A stretch of 64,000 bases of DNA from Labrenzia sp. PHM005 (lineage in GTDB: Bacteria > Pseudomonadota > Alphaproteobacteria > Rhizobiales > Stappiaceae): assembly GCF_006517275.1 (NCBI RefSeq), contig NZ_CP041191.1, positions 3,095,001-3,159,000 on the forward strand, read 5' to 3'. Positions 40,014 through 49,510 of this stretch are shown here, in pieces (the stretch's first letter is position 1; every line of letters starts with the position of its first letter). The notes beneath the pieces are model-generated. The model was not told the DNA's origin. It made no database searches and was given only the letters and a program-made list of their open reading frames with translations. The position numbers and the translations under genes are program-made.

Positions 40014-40955
40014 ATGAACGACATTGCTGCCAGTTCGGACACGGATGTTCCTGCGCTTTTGAAAAACGCACCGTCGAGTGTCGAGTTCAAGAAGTTGCGA
40101 AAACGGCTTTTGCGTCAGGCACGGGAAGCGATCAGTGATTTTGGAATGCTGCCGGAGGGCGCGTCTGAGACGAACCGTCCCAAATGGTTGGTTTGCCTGT
40201 CGGGCGGCAAGGACAGCTATACGCTGCTGGCCGTTTTGATCGAACTGAAATGGCGCGGTCTTCTCCCTGTGGATCTGGTCGCCTGCAATCTCGATCAGGC
40301 GCAGCCGGGCTTTCCACCAGAGATCTTGCCGAAATTCTTCGAAGATAACGGCATCGAGCACATCATTGTGCGTGAGGATACCTATTCGATTGTCACGGAC
40401 AAAATCCCGGAAAACCGGACGTATTGTTCGCTTTGCTCACGCCTGCGCAGGGGTATCCTTTACCGGGTGGCACGCGAGCAGGGGTGTGAAGCGATTGTAC
40501 TTGGCCATCACCGCGACGATATCCTTGAAACCTTCTTCATGAACCTTTTCCACGGCGGGCGGCTGGCATCCATGCCGCCAAAGCTGATCAACGATGAAGG
40601 GGATCTTCTGGTGCTGCGCCCGCTTGCTTATGCATCTGAACGCGATATCCAGAAATTCTCAGATGGCATGGAGTTTCCGATTATCCCGTGCAATCTCTGT
40701 GGCTCTCAGGACGGTCTTCAGCGTGAGGAAGTCAAACGCATGCTGCAGGGCTGGGAAAAGGAAACACCAGGCCGGCTTGGTGTTATGGCGCGGGCGCTCG
40801 GCCACACCCGTCCGTCCCATCTGCTTGACCGCAAGCTTTATGATTTTGCCAATTTGCGCCCGCAAGATGCCAATGCAGACAAAGAGGCCAGTGAAGCAGA
40901 AGAGCCCTGTGCTGCCAGTCTAGCCATGACCGCAAAGCTTTTTGCGGCTGAATAG
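40014..40955 (+). CDS. ttcA: tRNA 2-thiocytidine biosynthesis protein TtcA
   Basis: Adds sulfur to C32 of certain tRNAs. 313 residues. PP-loop SGGKDS at 63-68 activates the base with ATP, and two CxxC motifs (CSLC near 140 and CNLC near 225) are the iron-sulfur cluster ligands of this enzyme. The C-terminal tail from about 290 is less conserved. Upstream of a cyclase gene about 85 bases away. Confidence 0.95.
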   Translation: MNDIAASSDTDVPALLKNAPSSVEFKKLRKRLLRQAREAISDFGMLPEGASETNRPKWLVCLSGGKDSYTLLAVLIELKWRGLLPVDLVACNLDQAQPGFPPEILPKFFEDNGIEHIIVREDTYSIVTDKIPENRTYCSLCSRLRRGILYRVAREQGCEAIVLGHHRDDILETFFMNLFHGGRLASMPPKLINDEGDLLVLRPLAYASERDIQKFSDGMEFPIIPCNLCGSQDGLQREEVKRMLQGWEKETPGRLGVMARALGHTRPSHLLDRKLYDFANLRPQDANADKEASEAEEPCAASLAMTAKLFAAE

Positions 40956-41039
40956 AGTCTCATTGAATAAAATACCTTTTGGTAATTAAGTCCGGCATGT
41001 CCGCTGGACAGGGCTCATCCATGTGCCTATCTCTTGAGT

Positions 41040-42587
41040 ATGATCACACCTGCGCAAACAACAGCCAATGACTACCAGATCGTGGTGGAGCCCCTGACCG
41101 GGGAGGTAGCCGCCTGGCATGGGGACGTCCTGCTTGCCCGCTCAGAACGGGCGCGGGTGATGCATGAGACCCGGCTGCCGCCAACGGTTTATTTCCCGAA
41201 GGAAGATGTCGTCGCCGAGCTGGACACCGAGCCGGATTTCAAGACCTTCTGTCCGTTCAAAGGGACAGCGTCATATAAGCATGTCTCAATCGGCGGTGAG
41301 ATCTACAATCGCGGTGCCTGGAGTTATCCTTACGCGCTGCCTGAGGGCAAGGACGTCGAGGGCTATCTCGCGTTCCGCCAAGATGTTGCGACGCGGGTTG
41401 AGCACAATGGCGGTCCAATCGAACCGGTTGTTAGCGGTAATATCTCAGGCCCCATGGTGGATTGGCTTTTGCGTGAAGCCTGGCTCGCCAAAACTCCGGA
41501 AGCTTTGATCGCCGCGCTCGGGCAAAAACTGGTCGAAGAGGGGATCGCCGTCTCCCGGATCAGCATTCTGATCTGGTCGCTCCACCCGATGATTGCCGGG
41601 CGGTTGTTCGTCTGGAAACGGGACGGCAATGAAGTCAAAAGCCACGCGCCGTCTTATGACAATTTGGAAAGCCCGCAGTTCAAGAACAGCCCGTTCCAGC
41701 ATGTGGCCGATGGGCTCGGTGGCATCCGGCAGAAGCTGGACACCAATCCGGACGAATTCAATTTTCCGATCATGGAAGATCTGAAGGAAGAAGGTGTGAC
41801 CGATTATGTCGCCATGCCTTTGCCGTTCTCTGATGGCCGGATCAATGTTCTGACATTGGCGTCAGATCATCCAAACGGTTTCACAACGGCCAATCTCGGA
41901 CTGGTGTTTGAATGTTCGGCCCTGATCAGCCGGTTGTTTGAAGTGTTTGCCCTGACCTCCAATGCCACATCGTTGTTGGAGACATATCTGGGCAAACGCA
42001 CAGGTGCCCGCGTGCTCGGCGGCAAGATCCGGCGCGGCGATGGTGATGTCATCGATGCCGCGATCCTCTTTTGTGATCTCAGGCATTCCACCCGGCTGGA
42101 AACGGAACTCGGGCGGGACGTTTACCTGGAAGAGCTGAACCGGTTCTTTGAGGTGACGACGGACATCATCAACGATCATGACGGCGAAGTGCTGAAGTTC
42201 ATTGGGGATGCTGTCCTAGCGATCTTCCCGGCCAACAAGGGACGCCAAGAAGCCTGCCGGCAAGCGCTGGAAAGCGCCAAGGTGATTTCGGAAGAGCTGG
42301 CGAGCCGATCGACCGATCAGGTTGCGTTAGCGTGTGCGACAGGCATTGCTTATGGCGATGTCACCTACGGCAATGTGGGGTCAAGGGAGCGGCTTGATTT
42401 CACTGTCATTGGCAGCGCGGCGAATATCGCGGCCCGGCTCGGCGATTATGGTAAGAAATCCGGCCACAGTGTTGTTGTTGCGGGAGATGTTGCGTCGGAA
42501 ATGAATTTCCGGTTTGACGCGTTGGGCGCACTAGAGCTTCACAATGTTGCTGAAACGGTAGAGGCTTACGGCATCGCCACATCTTAA
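41040..42587 (+). CDS. DUF427-adenylate cyclase (class III) fusion
   Basis: 515 residues from ATG 41040 (a TTG at 41034 is also possible). Residues about 10-125 are a DUF427 domain (VVEPLTGEVAAWHGDVLLARSERARVMHETRLPPTVYFPKEDV and TFCPFKGTASY). A central part of about 180 residues is GAF-like. The C-terminal cyclase domain begins near 335: FCDLRHST (metal Asp), GDAVLAIF (second Asp), and NIAARL (Asn/Arg transition-state pair). Whether it makes cAMP or cGMP is not deducible; adenylate is the usual assignment. Confidence 0.88.
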   Translation: MITPAQTTANDYQIVVEPLTGEVAAWHGDVLLARSERARVMHETRLPPTVYFPKEDVVAELDTEPDFKTFCPFKGTASYKHVSIGGEIYNRGAWSYPYALPEGKDVEGYLAFRQDVATRVEHNGGPIEPVVSGNISGPMVDWLLREAWLAKTPEALIAALGQKLVEEGIAVSRISILIWSLHPMIAGRLFVWKRDGNEVKSHAPSYDNLESPQFKNSPFQHVADGLGGIRQKLDTNPDEFNFPIMEDLKEEGVTDYVAMPLPFSDGRINVLTLASDHPNGFTTANLGLVFECSALISRLFEVFALTSNATSLLETYLGKRTGARVLGGKIRRGDGDVIDAAILFCDLRHSTRLETELGRDVYLEELNRFFEVTTDIINDHDGEVLKFIGDAVLAIFPANKGRQEACRQALESAKVISEELASRSTDQVALACATGIAYGDVTYGNVGSRERLDFTVIGSAANIAARLGDYGKKSGHSVVVAGDVASEMNFRFDALGALELHNVAETVEAYGIATS

Positions 42588-42608
42588 GTGTCGATCCGTT
42601 TTGACAGG

Positions 42609-42890
42609 TTACTGCAGCTTTGGATTGCCTTCAAAGCCGCCGACAGGCTGATTGCGGACCAGGATAACGAGTCCTTCCTTGCTCGGAGCTGCGTTGTTTA
42701 AGGCGACACCACCATAGTTTTCGCAAAGCTCTTCGGCGCTTTTGCCACGCGAAGGGGTGAACATGGTCAAGGCCTGGCATTCAACCCGGCGCAGCTCGCT
42801 GTCTGTTGTTGATGGGCCTGACAGGGCAAAAGTCAGTCCAGCGCCAATCAATACAGCCGTCGTTATGGTTGCGAAAGCAAACTTGGTCAT
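42609..42890 (-). CDS. Small exported or membrane-anchored protein, unknown function
   Basis: 93 residues from ATG 42890, chosen because GGGGACC lies just before it. The start (MTKFAFATITTAVLIGAGLTFALSG) is a signal peptide or single anchor. The remainder holds two cysteines (RRVECQALTMF and AEELCENYGG) that could form a periplasmic disulfide. No family recognised. Converges with the adenylate cyclase gene. Confidence 0.5.
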   Translation of the reverse strand: MTKFAFATITTAVLIGAGLTFALSGPSTTDSELRRVECQALTMFTPSRGKSAEELCENYGGVALNNAAPSKEGLVILVRNQPVGGFEGNPKLQ

Positions 42891-43163
42891 GGTCCCCGTT
42901 TCCATCTCCTGGCCCGGAATCATTCCAAGCGCTGCGGTATGGACGGAGAATGGCGGAACGCACCTATACTCACCCTGAATCCGGCATTCACCTTCTGTTC
43001 AGATTAGATGATTCGGCAATTTTTGCCGAATTCCGGCAGCGTTTCAGGGGATATCCTGGCCGCTAAACGTGGGATAAACGGGATATTAAGAGGCAGAAAC
43101 CGGCGGCAAACTGAAAACACTATTTGGAATTCAGGAAATGCCGCCAGGTCTTGTGCCTTCTTT

Positions 43164-45551
43164 TTACTCTGCTGCCAGTCCGAAGGACGGCGTTGGTTTG
43201 CCGTCCGTCAGACCGCGCACCTTTTCTATGATCGCGGCGGCATCCAGCCCATGATGGTGGTAAAGATCGCCGATGGTTCCGGTCTGGCCAAAATGTTCAA
43301 CGCCCAGCGGAATGGTCTGGTGTCCGGTAACAGACCCAATCCAGGACAAGGTCGCGGGATGGCCGTCGATGACGGTGATCACCTTGCAATGCCGGGGAAG
43401 GTCCGCCATCAGCGTTTCAATGTGCGAGACGGCTGCGCTGTTGCCGCGCGAGCGGGCGCGCTGGGCCGCGGTCCAGCCGGCATTCAGCCTGTCGGCCGAC
43501 GTCACAGCTAGCACGCCGATGTCGCGCCGGGCTTCACCAATCATGCCGGCGGCCTTGATGGCTTCCGGCGCGACAGCGCCCTGATAGGCGATGACGATGT
43601 CGCAGTTGGGGCCCGGTTTGCGCAGCCAATAGGCCCCATCAATGGCACCTTGCCGGAAATCTTCGTCGACGCGTTTGCCAGGCTGCTCGATCGGATTGGT
43701 GGTCAAGCGCAGATAGACCGAGCCACCGGTTTCATCACGCAGCCATGTGCGTTCATCCGGCTGGCCTTCACCGTCGCGCTGAACATATTCAAAGGCCCAT
43801 TGCATGATCTCGGCGAGTTCATCGGCGAACGCCGGTTCAAAGGCCGCCAGCCCGTCCTGGCTCATGCCGATGAGCGGTGTGCCGACTGATTGGTGTGCGC
43901 CACCTTCCGGCGCCAGCGTCACGCCGGACGGCGTGCCAACCAGAATGAAGCGGGCGTCTTGATAACAAGCGTAGTTGAGCGCATCAAGGCCGCGGCTGAC
44001 GAAGGGATCATAGACCGTGCCAATCGGAATGAGCCGTTTGCCGAAGAGGGAATGCGATAGGCCGGCGGCGCCCAAGAGCAGCATCAAGTTCATTTCCGCA
44101 ATGCCAAGCTCGATGTGCTGGCCGCCTGGCGTGAACTCCCACTTGGCGGTGGACGGAATTCGGTGCTCGATGAAGGCGTCTGCCTGAGCTGAGCGAGCGA
44201 ACAGTTTGCGCCGGTTGACCCAGGCGCCAAGGCTGGTGGTGCCGGTGACATCCGGTGATGTGGTCACAATCCGCTTTGCCAGCGCGCTGTCGCCTTTGGA
44301 GAGATCATCAAGGATCTTGCCGAAAGCAGCCTGGGTCGAGGTTGACTTGGCACTGTCCAACTCGATTGCAGGAACGCCCAGCTTTTCATCTGTATAGCGG
44401 CGCAGACCGCGCGCAAAGAAGGGAACCTCCTTCAGAAAGGCAGTGAGTTCGTTCGGTTGTTCGACCGTTGCTAGCGGTTCCCATTCTTGTCCCTCGGCTA
44501 CGCCCATATGCGTCTGCCAGTCGGCAAACTGGGTTTTGTTCATCAGGCCGCCGTGGTTGTCCTTGTGTCCGGCGATCGGTGTGCCCCAGCCCTTGACCGT
44601 ATAAGCAAGGAAACACGTCGGCCGGTCATGGGTGATCGCCTCGAACGCCTCGGCCATGGTCTCAACACAGTTGCCGCCGAGGTTTTCCATGAGTGCGGCT
44701 AGGTCTTTGTCGCTGCGCCGCTCAATCAATGCGGTGACGTCGCCCTGGTCGCCTAAATCGTCCAGCAAACGAGTGCGCCAGACAGCACCGCCCATGAAGG
44801 TGAGCGCGGAATACTCCTGGTTTGGACAAGCATCGATCCAGGCTTTTAGTTTGTCCCCGCCCGGTTCCTGGAACGCTGCTTTCTGCAGCGCGCCGTATTT
44901 CACCCGAACCACGTCCCAACCGAAGGCATCGAAGATCTTCTCGATCCGTTCAAACAAGCCCTCGCGGACAATACCGTCGAGCGACTGGCGATTGTAGTCG
45001 ATCACCCACCAGGTGTTGCGCAAGTCGTTTTTCCAGCCCTCCTGAAGGGCTTCATAGACGTTGCCCTCATCCAATTCGGCATCGCCGACAAGCGCCACCA
45101 TCCGGCCCATAGGAGCTGCGTCGCCCCAGTCCTTGGCCTTTATGTAGTCCTGAACGAGCGAAGCAAAGGAGGTGATGGCGACACCCAAACCAACGGAGCC
45201 GGTGGAGAAGTCGACGTCATCAATGTCCTTGGTACGGGAGGGGTAACTTTGAACACCGCCGAACCCACGGAAATTCTCCATCTTCTCGCGGGTCTGGTTG
45301 CCCATCAGATACTGGATGGCATGAAAGACCGGAGACGCGTGCGGTTTGACCGCCACCCGGTCCTCCGGCTTCAGGGCAGAGAAATAGAGCGCGGTCATGA
45401 TCGACACCATCGATGCGGACGAGGCCTGATGCCCGCCGATCTTGATACCATCGACCTTGGGCCGCAGGTGATTGGCATGATGGATCATCCAATGCGACAG
45501 CCACAGCAAACGCTGTTCGATGGTCTTCAGATGGGTCAGCTTGGCGGTCAT
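43164..45551 (-). CDS. mdeB: Thiamine-diphosphate 2-oxo-acid dehydrogenase E1 component, MdeB-like
   Basis: 795 residues of the homodimeric AceE-type E1 family. A thiamine-diphosphate signature is seen as VALVGDAELDEGNVYEALQEG...NTWWVIDYNRQSL (GDxxx(26)N). The C-terminal half has an EFTPGGQHIELGIAEMNLMLLLGAAGLS segment typical of transketolase-like proteins. Being next to mdeA, it is likely the 2-oxobutyrate-specific E1 described as MdeB in Pseudomonas putida, using a shared E2/E3. The stop of mdeA is 23 bases upstream. Confidence 0.85.
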   Translation of the reverse strand: MTAKLTHLKTIEQRLLWLSHWMIHHANHLRPKVDGIKIGGHQASSASMVSIMTALYFSALKPEDRVAVKPHASPVFHAIQYLMGNQTREKMENFRGFGGVQSYPSRTKDIDDVDFSTGSVGLGVAITSFASLVQDYIKAKDWGDAAPMGRMVALVGDAELDEGNVYEALQEGWKNDLRNTWWVIDYNRQSLDGIVREGLFERIEKIFDAFGWDVVRVKYGALQKAAFQEPGGDKLKAWIDACPNQEYSALTFMGGAVWRTRLLDDLGDQGDVTALIERRSDKDLAALMENLGGNCVETMAEAFEAITHDRPTCFLAYTVKGWGTPIAGHKDNHGGLMNKTQFADWQTHMGVAEGQEWEPLATVEQPNELTAFLKEVPFFARGLRRYTDEKLGVPAIELDSAKSTSTQAAFGKILDDLSKGDSALAKRIVTTSPDVTGTTSLGAWVNRRKLFARSAQADAFIEHRIPSTAKWEFTPGGQHIELGIAEMNLMLLLGAAGLSHSLFGKRLIPIGTVYDPFVSRGLDALNYACYQDARFILVGTPSGVTLAPEGGAHQSVGTPLIGMSQDGLAAFEPAFADELAEIMQWAFEYVQRDGEGQPDERTWLRDETGGSVYLRLTTNPIEQPGKRVDEDFRQGAIDGAYWLRKPGPNCDIVIAYQGAVAPEAIKAAGMIGEARRDIGVLAVTSADRLNAGWTAAQRARSRGNSAAVSHIETLMADLPRHCKVITVIDGHPATLSWIGSVTGHQTIPLGVEHFGQTGTIGDLYHHHGLDAAAIIEKVRGLTDGKPTPSFGLAAE

Positions 45552-45574
45552 GACCGGCTCCTTTCGGTATGGTC

Positions 45575-46780
45575 TTAGGCGGCGGCAGTCATTTCAGTTG
45601 CCGGCAAGGCTTGGTCCAGGTCGGCCAAGATGTCATCCAGGTCCTCCAGGCCAACCGACAGGCGGATCAGGCCATCGGTGATGCCGTGCTCTGCCCGTTC
45701 TTCCGGCGTGTAGGTTGAATGGGTCATGGTCGCCGGATGCTGGATCAAGGTTTCCGCATCTCCAAGGGAAACCGCCCGGCCAATCATTTGCAAGCGGTTC
45801 ATCATGGTCCGGCCAGCTTCCAGACCGCCTTTCAGCTCAAAGGCGATCATGGCGCCAGGTTTGGCCATCTGGCGCTTGGCAAGATCGTGCTGGGCGAAGC
45901 TTTCAAGCCCCGGGAAATAGACCTCGCCGACAGCAGGGTGCGCTTCCAGCCATTCGGCCACCGGCTGGGCAGAGGCGCAGTGCCGGTCCATGCGTAGCGC
46001 AAGTGTTTTCAGGCCGCGCAGGATCAGCATGGCGTTGAATGGTGCCATGACAGCGCCAGTCATGTCCTTCATGCCGACAAGGCGGATTTCCTGAACCATT
46101 TCCGCCGGGCCTGCAATCAGACCGGCAACCACATCGCCGTGCCCGCCGAGATATTTTGTCGCCGAATGCAGAACCAGATCCGCGCCATGTTCAATCGGAC
46201 GGGTGAGGTAAGGCGTTGCATAGGTGTTGTCGACGACGACGGTGGCGTCGGCGGTCTTTGCGATTTTGGAAACAGCCGCGATGTCCACCAGCCGCATGTT
46301 CGGATTGGCCGGGGTTTCGAAATAGACCACGCGGGTCTTTTCACTGATGGCTGCCGTCAGGTTCTCCGGTTCGGTGAGATCCACATGGGTGACGGTGATG
46401 CCGAATTTGGTCAGCCCATGGCGCATATAGGCGAAAGTGCAGCCATAAAGGGTCTCGTCGACAATGATCTCATCGCCAGGAGACAGCAGGGTCCACAGGG
46501 CTGCGGTGATTGCGCCCATGCCCGATGACAGTGCCAGACCAGCCTCAGCGCCTTCCAGAAGAGCAATGCGGCGCTCCAGAAGGTCAAGGGTCGGATTGGA
46601 AATGCGCGAATAGATGTGGCCTTCACGTTCGCCGGCAAACATTTCACCGCCGGCCTCTGCCGTCTCAAAGGCAAAGGTAGAGGTCAAATGCAGGGGCGGG
46701 GTGAGGGCACCCTCGTTCTTCAGCGGGTCATAGGCGTGGTGGATGGCGCGGGTCGCAAAGCCCTTCAGATGGTTGTCCAT
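45575..46780 (-). CDS. mdeA: L-methionine gamma-lyase MdeA
   Basis: PLP enzyme that cleaves methionine to methanethiol, ammonia and 2-oxobutyrate. 401 residues from ATG 46780 (AAAGG upstream); an ATG at 46840 would add a non-family tail. Lys209 in [11 protein letters not shown] binds PLP, and Cys114 in LYGCTF matches the catalytic Cys116 of P. putida methionine gamma-lyase, which separates it from cystathionine enzymes. Divergent from mdeR and upstream of mdeB. Its substrate could include homocysteine. Confidence 0.9.
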   Translation of the reverse strand: MDNHLKGFATRAIHHAYDPLKNEGALTPPLHLTSTFAFETAEAGGEMFAGEREGHIYSRISNPTLDLLERRIALLEGAEAGLALSSGMGAITAALWTLLSPGDEIIVDETLYGCTFAYMRHGLTKFGITVTHVDLTEPENLTAAISEKTRVVYFETPANPNMRLVDIAAVSKIAKTADATVVVDNTYATPYLTRPIEHGADLVLHSATKYLGGHGDVVAGLIAGPAEMVQEIRLVGMKDMTGAVMAPFNAMLILRGLKTLALRMDRHCASAQPVAEWLEAHPAVGEVYFPGLESFAQHDLAKRQMAKPGAMIAFELKGGLEAGRTMMNRLQMIGRAVSLGDAETLIQHPATMTHSTYTPEERAEHGITDGLIRLSVGLEDLDDILADLDQALPATEMTAAA

Positions 46781-46843
46781 GTCGAACCTTTCTTTAAGTT
46801 GCGAACATGGTGCGCCTTTATGGCTGGCAATTGATTTCAAATA

Positions 46844-46871
46844 ATGCCATTTTGTGTATAGAAATTGGCAT
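46844..46871. promoter_or_regulatory. Candidate Lrp-type operator between mdeA and mdeR
   Basis: Imperfect inverted repeat with arms ATGCCATTTT and AAATTGGCAT around an AT-rich centre, in the 113-base gap between divergent mdeA and mdeR. It is the expected site for a MdeR (Lrp-family) dimer acting on both promoters. Confidence 0.55.
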
Positions 46872-46893
46872 AATCTGCTAAAAAGTAGGCGAA

Positions 46894-47352
46894 ATGGACG
46901 GAAAAGACCGGCAAATCATTCGTGCACTGCAACAAAATGGCCGCATGACCAACCAGGAACTCGCCGCCAAGGTGAACCTGTCGCCGTCGCCGTGTTTGCG
47001 CCGGGTGAAGATCCTGGAGGCGAGCGGGGCGATCAAGGGCTATACGGCCGAGGTTGACCCAAAAGCCTACGGCCTGCCGGTCACCGTCTTCGTGCGCATC
47101 CGGCTGGAGCGGCACAACGAAGAAGACGTTAAGCGTTTTGAAAGTCGGGTCATGGCGATGGACGAAGTTTTGGAATGTGTGGTGATGACCGGGGCAACGG
47201 ACTATCAGCTCCGGGTGGTCGTGTCCGGCCTCGATGCTTATGAGGACTTCATCCGCCAACGGATCCACCCCATTGGCTGCATCGCGTCCATCGACACCAG
47301 TTTTGTCTATGGCTTTGTCAAAAAGACAGGCGTCTTTCCGCCGGTGGATTGA
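46894..47352 (+). CDS. mdeR: Lrp/AsnC-family regulator, MdeR-like
   Basis: 152 residues. N-terminal helix-turn-helix (MDGKDRQIIRALQQNGRMTNQELAAKVNLSPSPCLRRVKILEASGAIKGYTAEVD) and a C-terminal RAM domain with GATDYQLRVVV, the effector-binding fold. It is divergent from mdeA, and in Pseudomonas the MdeR protein activates mdeAB in the presence of methionine. Probable local regulator of the mde genes. The name is given by synteny. Confidence 0.88.
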   Translation: MDGKDRQIIRALQQNGRMTNQELAAKVNLSPSPCLRRVKILEASGAIKGYTAEVDPKAYGLPVTVFVRIRLERHNEEDVKRFESRVMAMDEVLECVVMTGATDYQLRVVVSGLDAYEDFIRQRIHPIGCIASIDTSFVYGFVKKTGVFPPVD

Positions 47353-47424
47353 ACACCACTGTGTTGGGAAAAGGACCGTCTCTGCGCGACGGGTTCTTCG
47401 GAGATGAAGTTTTACCCCGCCCTA

Positions 47425-47571
47425 CGGCGGTCATCCCCGGCGCAGCGCAGCGAAGGCCGGGGAACCACTCGTTTGCAGAGCCTAAGCGGAAAGTTCTCTC
47501 TACCGTCCGCATGCGGAGAGCAAGAGTGGATCCCCGCACATTTCCGTTTCACGGGGCGGGGATGACCGCTG
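47425..47571. repeat. MITE-like inverted-repeat element
   Basis: Begins CGGCGGTCATCCCCG and ends CGGGGATGACCGCTG, a 15-base terminal inverted repeat with one mismatch; the 147-base body is internally palindromic in part (CCCCGGCGCAGCG...CCGGGG). It lies in the gap between mdeR and the PFK gene. No transposase is present. A dispersed repeat is likely, but copies elsewhere in the genome were not seen here. Confidence 0.6.
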
Positions 47572-47707
47572 TGAAAAGGTCCGGTCACCGAAATCCCTTT
47601 GACGTTCTCAGTCTGGGTACGCTGGTTCCTGGAATTGCCCCTCTATCTCCTGACGGAGACATCTCCCCCGCAAGGGGGGAGAGGAGTGAAAAGTGCTCAA
47701 CCGGTTC

Positions 47708-48928
47708 CTAGGACCCGGCCGCCAAAATCTTCGGCACCTTGTTGGGGCGGAGGCGATGAGCGTCTGGCATGCCGGACCCCAGCAGTGGGCGCAGGTACAT
47801 CCGGAATTCATCGGTGACATCATTGCCGGACGCGGAGATGAACGCATCGGGCATGGTGCGGGTTTTTCCGGCGACCACCTCCAGCGGCACCAGTTCATAG
47901 TCGACCGAATAGTGGCCGGTGCGTTTGATTGTCACCGATCCGTCGCGGTCACCGAACATTCCATATTGGACGGCCTTTTCGCCGACTTCGCGGGCTTCAT
48001 TCTGGTCCACATCGGAGACACAGCCAACAAAACTGCGCTGGATATAGCCGAGTGTATCGCCCCGGACCCGCGTGACATTCAGCGCTTCCTTGACCTTCTG
48101 CGTTAACAAATCAGCGAGCGCGCCGCTGCCGGACAATTGCACATTGCCATGGGCGTCCGTTTCGACTTCTTGGCTTAATTTGGAGATGATCGGCTCGCCT
48201 GAGGCATCATGAATGCCTTCACTGACCGCAATAACGCAGCGGCCAAGGCGGTTGTACACCTCGCGGACGTCCTTGATGAACTGATCAATGTCGAAGGTGC
48301 GTTCAGGCATGTAGATGAGATGCGGTCCGTCATCTGAAAACTTCTTGCCCAAGGCGGCAGCGGCAGTGAGAAAGCCGGCATGGCGGCCCATGACAACCCC
48401 GATATAGATGCCAGGGAGCGCTGCATTGTCGAGATTGACGCCCATGAACGCTTGCGCCACATAACGCGCAGCGGACGGGAAGCCCGGCGTGTGGTCATTT
48501 TCGACCAGATCGTTGTCGATCGTTTTGGGAATGTGGATGCAGCGCAGATCATAATTGGCCTTGCGCGCTTCATCATTCACGATGCGCACGGTGTCTGAGG
48601 AATCATTGCCGCCGGTATAAAAGAAATAGCCGATCTCATGGGCCCTCAGGACTTTGAAAATCTCCTGGCAGTATTTCAGGTCCGGCTTGTCGCGCGTTGA
48701 CCCAAGCGCGGATGACGGCGTGTTGGCGACCATCTCCAGATTGTGGGTGGTTTCCTGGGTCAGATCGTAAAAATCCTCGTCCAAGATCCCGCGCACGCCG
48801 TGCACCGCGCCGTAGATCAGCTCCACGCTGCGGAATTTGCGCGACTCCAGCACCGCCCCGACCATGGACTGATTGATAACCGCCGTCGGCCCACCCCCTT
48901 GGGCGACCAATACCTTGCCGTGAAACAT
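47708..48928 (-). CDS. 6-phosphofructokinase, PPi-type
   Basis: 406 residues from ATG 48928 (AAGGAAA upstream); an ATG at 48970 is less likely. It carries TGGNDSSDT (in ATP-type enzymes this region reads GGDGS), PKTIDND and MGRHAGF, which mark the pyrophosphate-dependent clade with a divergent nucleotide site. Phosphorylates fructose 6-phosphate, with PPi or possibly ATP as donor. A single gene, 355 bases from mdeR on the opposite strand. Confidence 0.9.
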   Translation of the reverse strand: MFHGKVLVAQGGGPTAVINQSMVGAVLESRKFRSVELIYGAVHGVRGILDEDFYDLTQETTHNLEMVANTPSSALGSTRDKPDLKYCQEIFKVLRAHEIGYFFYTGGNDSSDTVRIVNDEARKANYDLRCIHIPKTIDNDLVENDHTPGFPSAARYVAQAFMGVNLDNAALPGIYIGVVMGRHAGFLTAAAALGKKFSDDGPHLIYMPERTFDIDQFIKDVREVYNRLGRCVIAVSEGIHDASGEPIISKLSQEVETDAHGNVQLSGSGALADLLTQKVKEALNVTRVRGDTLGYIQRSFVGCVSDVDQNEAREVGEKAVQYGMFGDRDGSVTIKRTGHYSVDYELVPLEVVAGKTRTMPDAFISASGNDVTDEFRMYLRPLLGSGMPDAHRLRPNKVPKILAAGS

Positions 48929-49510
48929 CGAGATTTCCTTTTTATTTTTGAGCACCCAAATTGGCACCAAAAGAAGTCTACAAACAAGCGTTTAATTGGG
49001 GCAGGTGCACACGATTTGAGCAGTGTTTTTCGGGCGTGGCAGATCTTTGAATACTTGCATTTTACCGAGGGTGGATTCACCCACACGATAAGCGGAAAAC
49101 CCGATTTCGGAAACTGCAGAAGGTTACAAATAAACTGAGGCGCTTTGCAGGGGTATTTCATAATTTGGCATTTTCAAGTTAGGGTTGATGTTCAGTTATG
49201 ACTTCTTAGCGCAACACTGCGATAGCATTTGCAGCAAGATCACTTTGACGTCACTTGTAAATCAGGCGGAACACGCCTGGAAAATTTGCATGCAAAAGTA
49301 TTTACTCCTTACTCGCTTTTGGGTTGTGGTTTTGTTCGTGATTACTTTGAGTGTGCGGGGGGGTATTTACTAAACTTTGGCATATTGGCGGGCCTTCGCT
49401 TCGAGTAGGCCTCTTGCATTACTAATGGATATTGTAATTTGTTCTGAGTTGCGGATAGCTTACGTTGGGTTACTGTGTCTGCTGGCAAGGCTGTTGCATG
49501 GGGGTGAACG
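48929..49510. other. Divergent intergenic stretch
   Basis: About 580 AT-rich bases between the PFK and FG-GAP genes, with no reliable small ORF; a 62-codon frame at 49185 has no clear ribosome site. Holds the promoters of both genes. Confidence 0.5.

Noticed and set aside
43011..43031. ATTCGGCAA/TTGCCGAAT inverted repeat near mdeB
   Set aside because: A hairpin with no T-run and no clear link to a promoter; reported only as an observation.
47349..47711. 120-codon frame across the mdeR-PFK gap
   Set aside because: It runs through the inverted-repeat element and has no ribosome site or protein family match.
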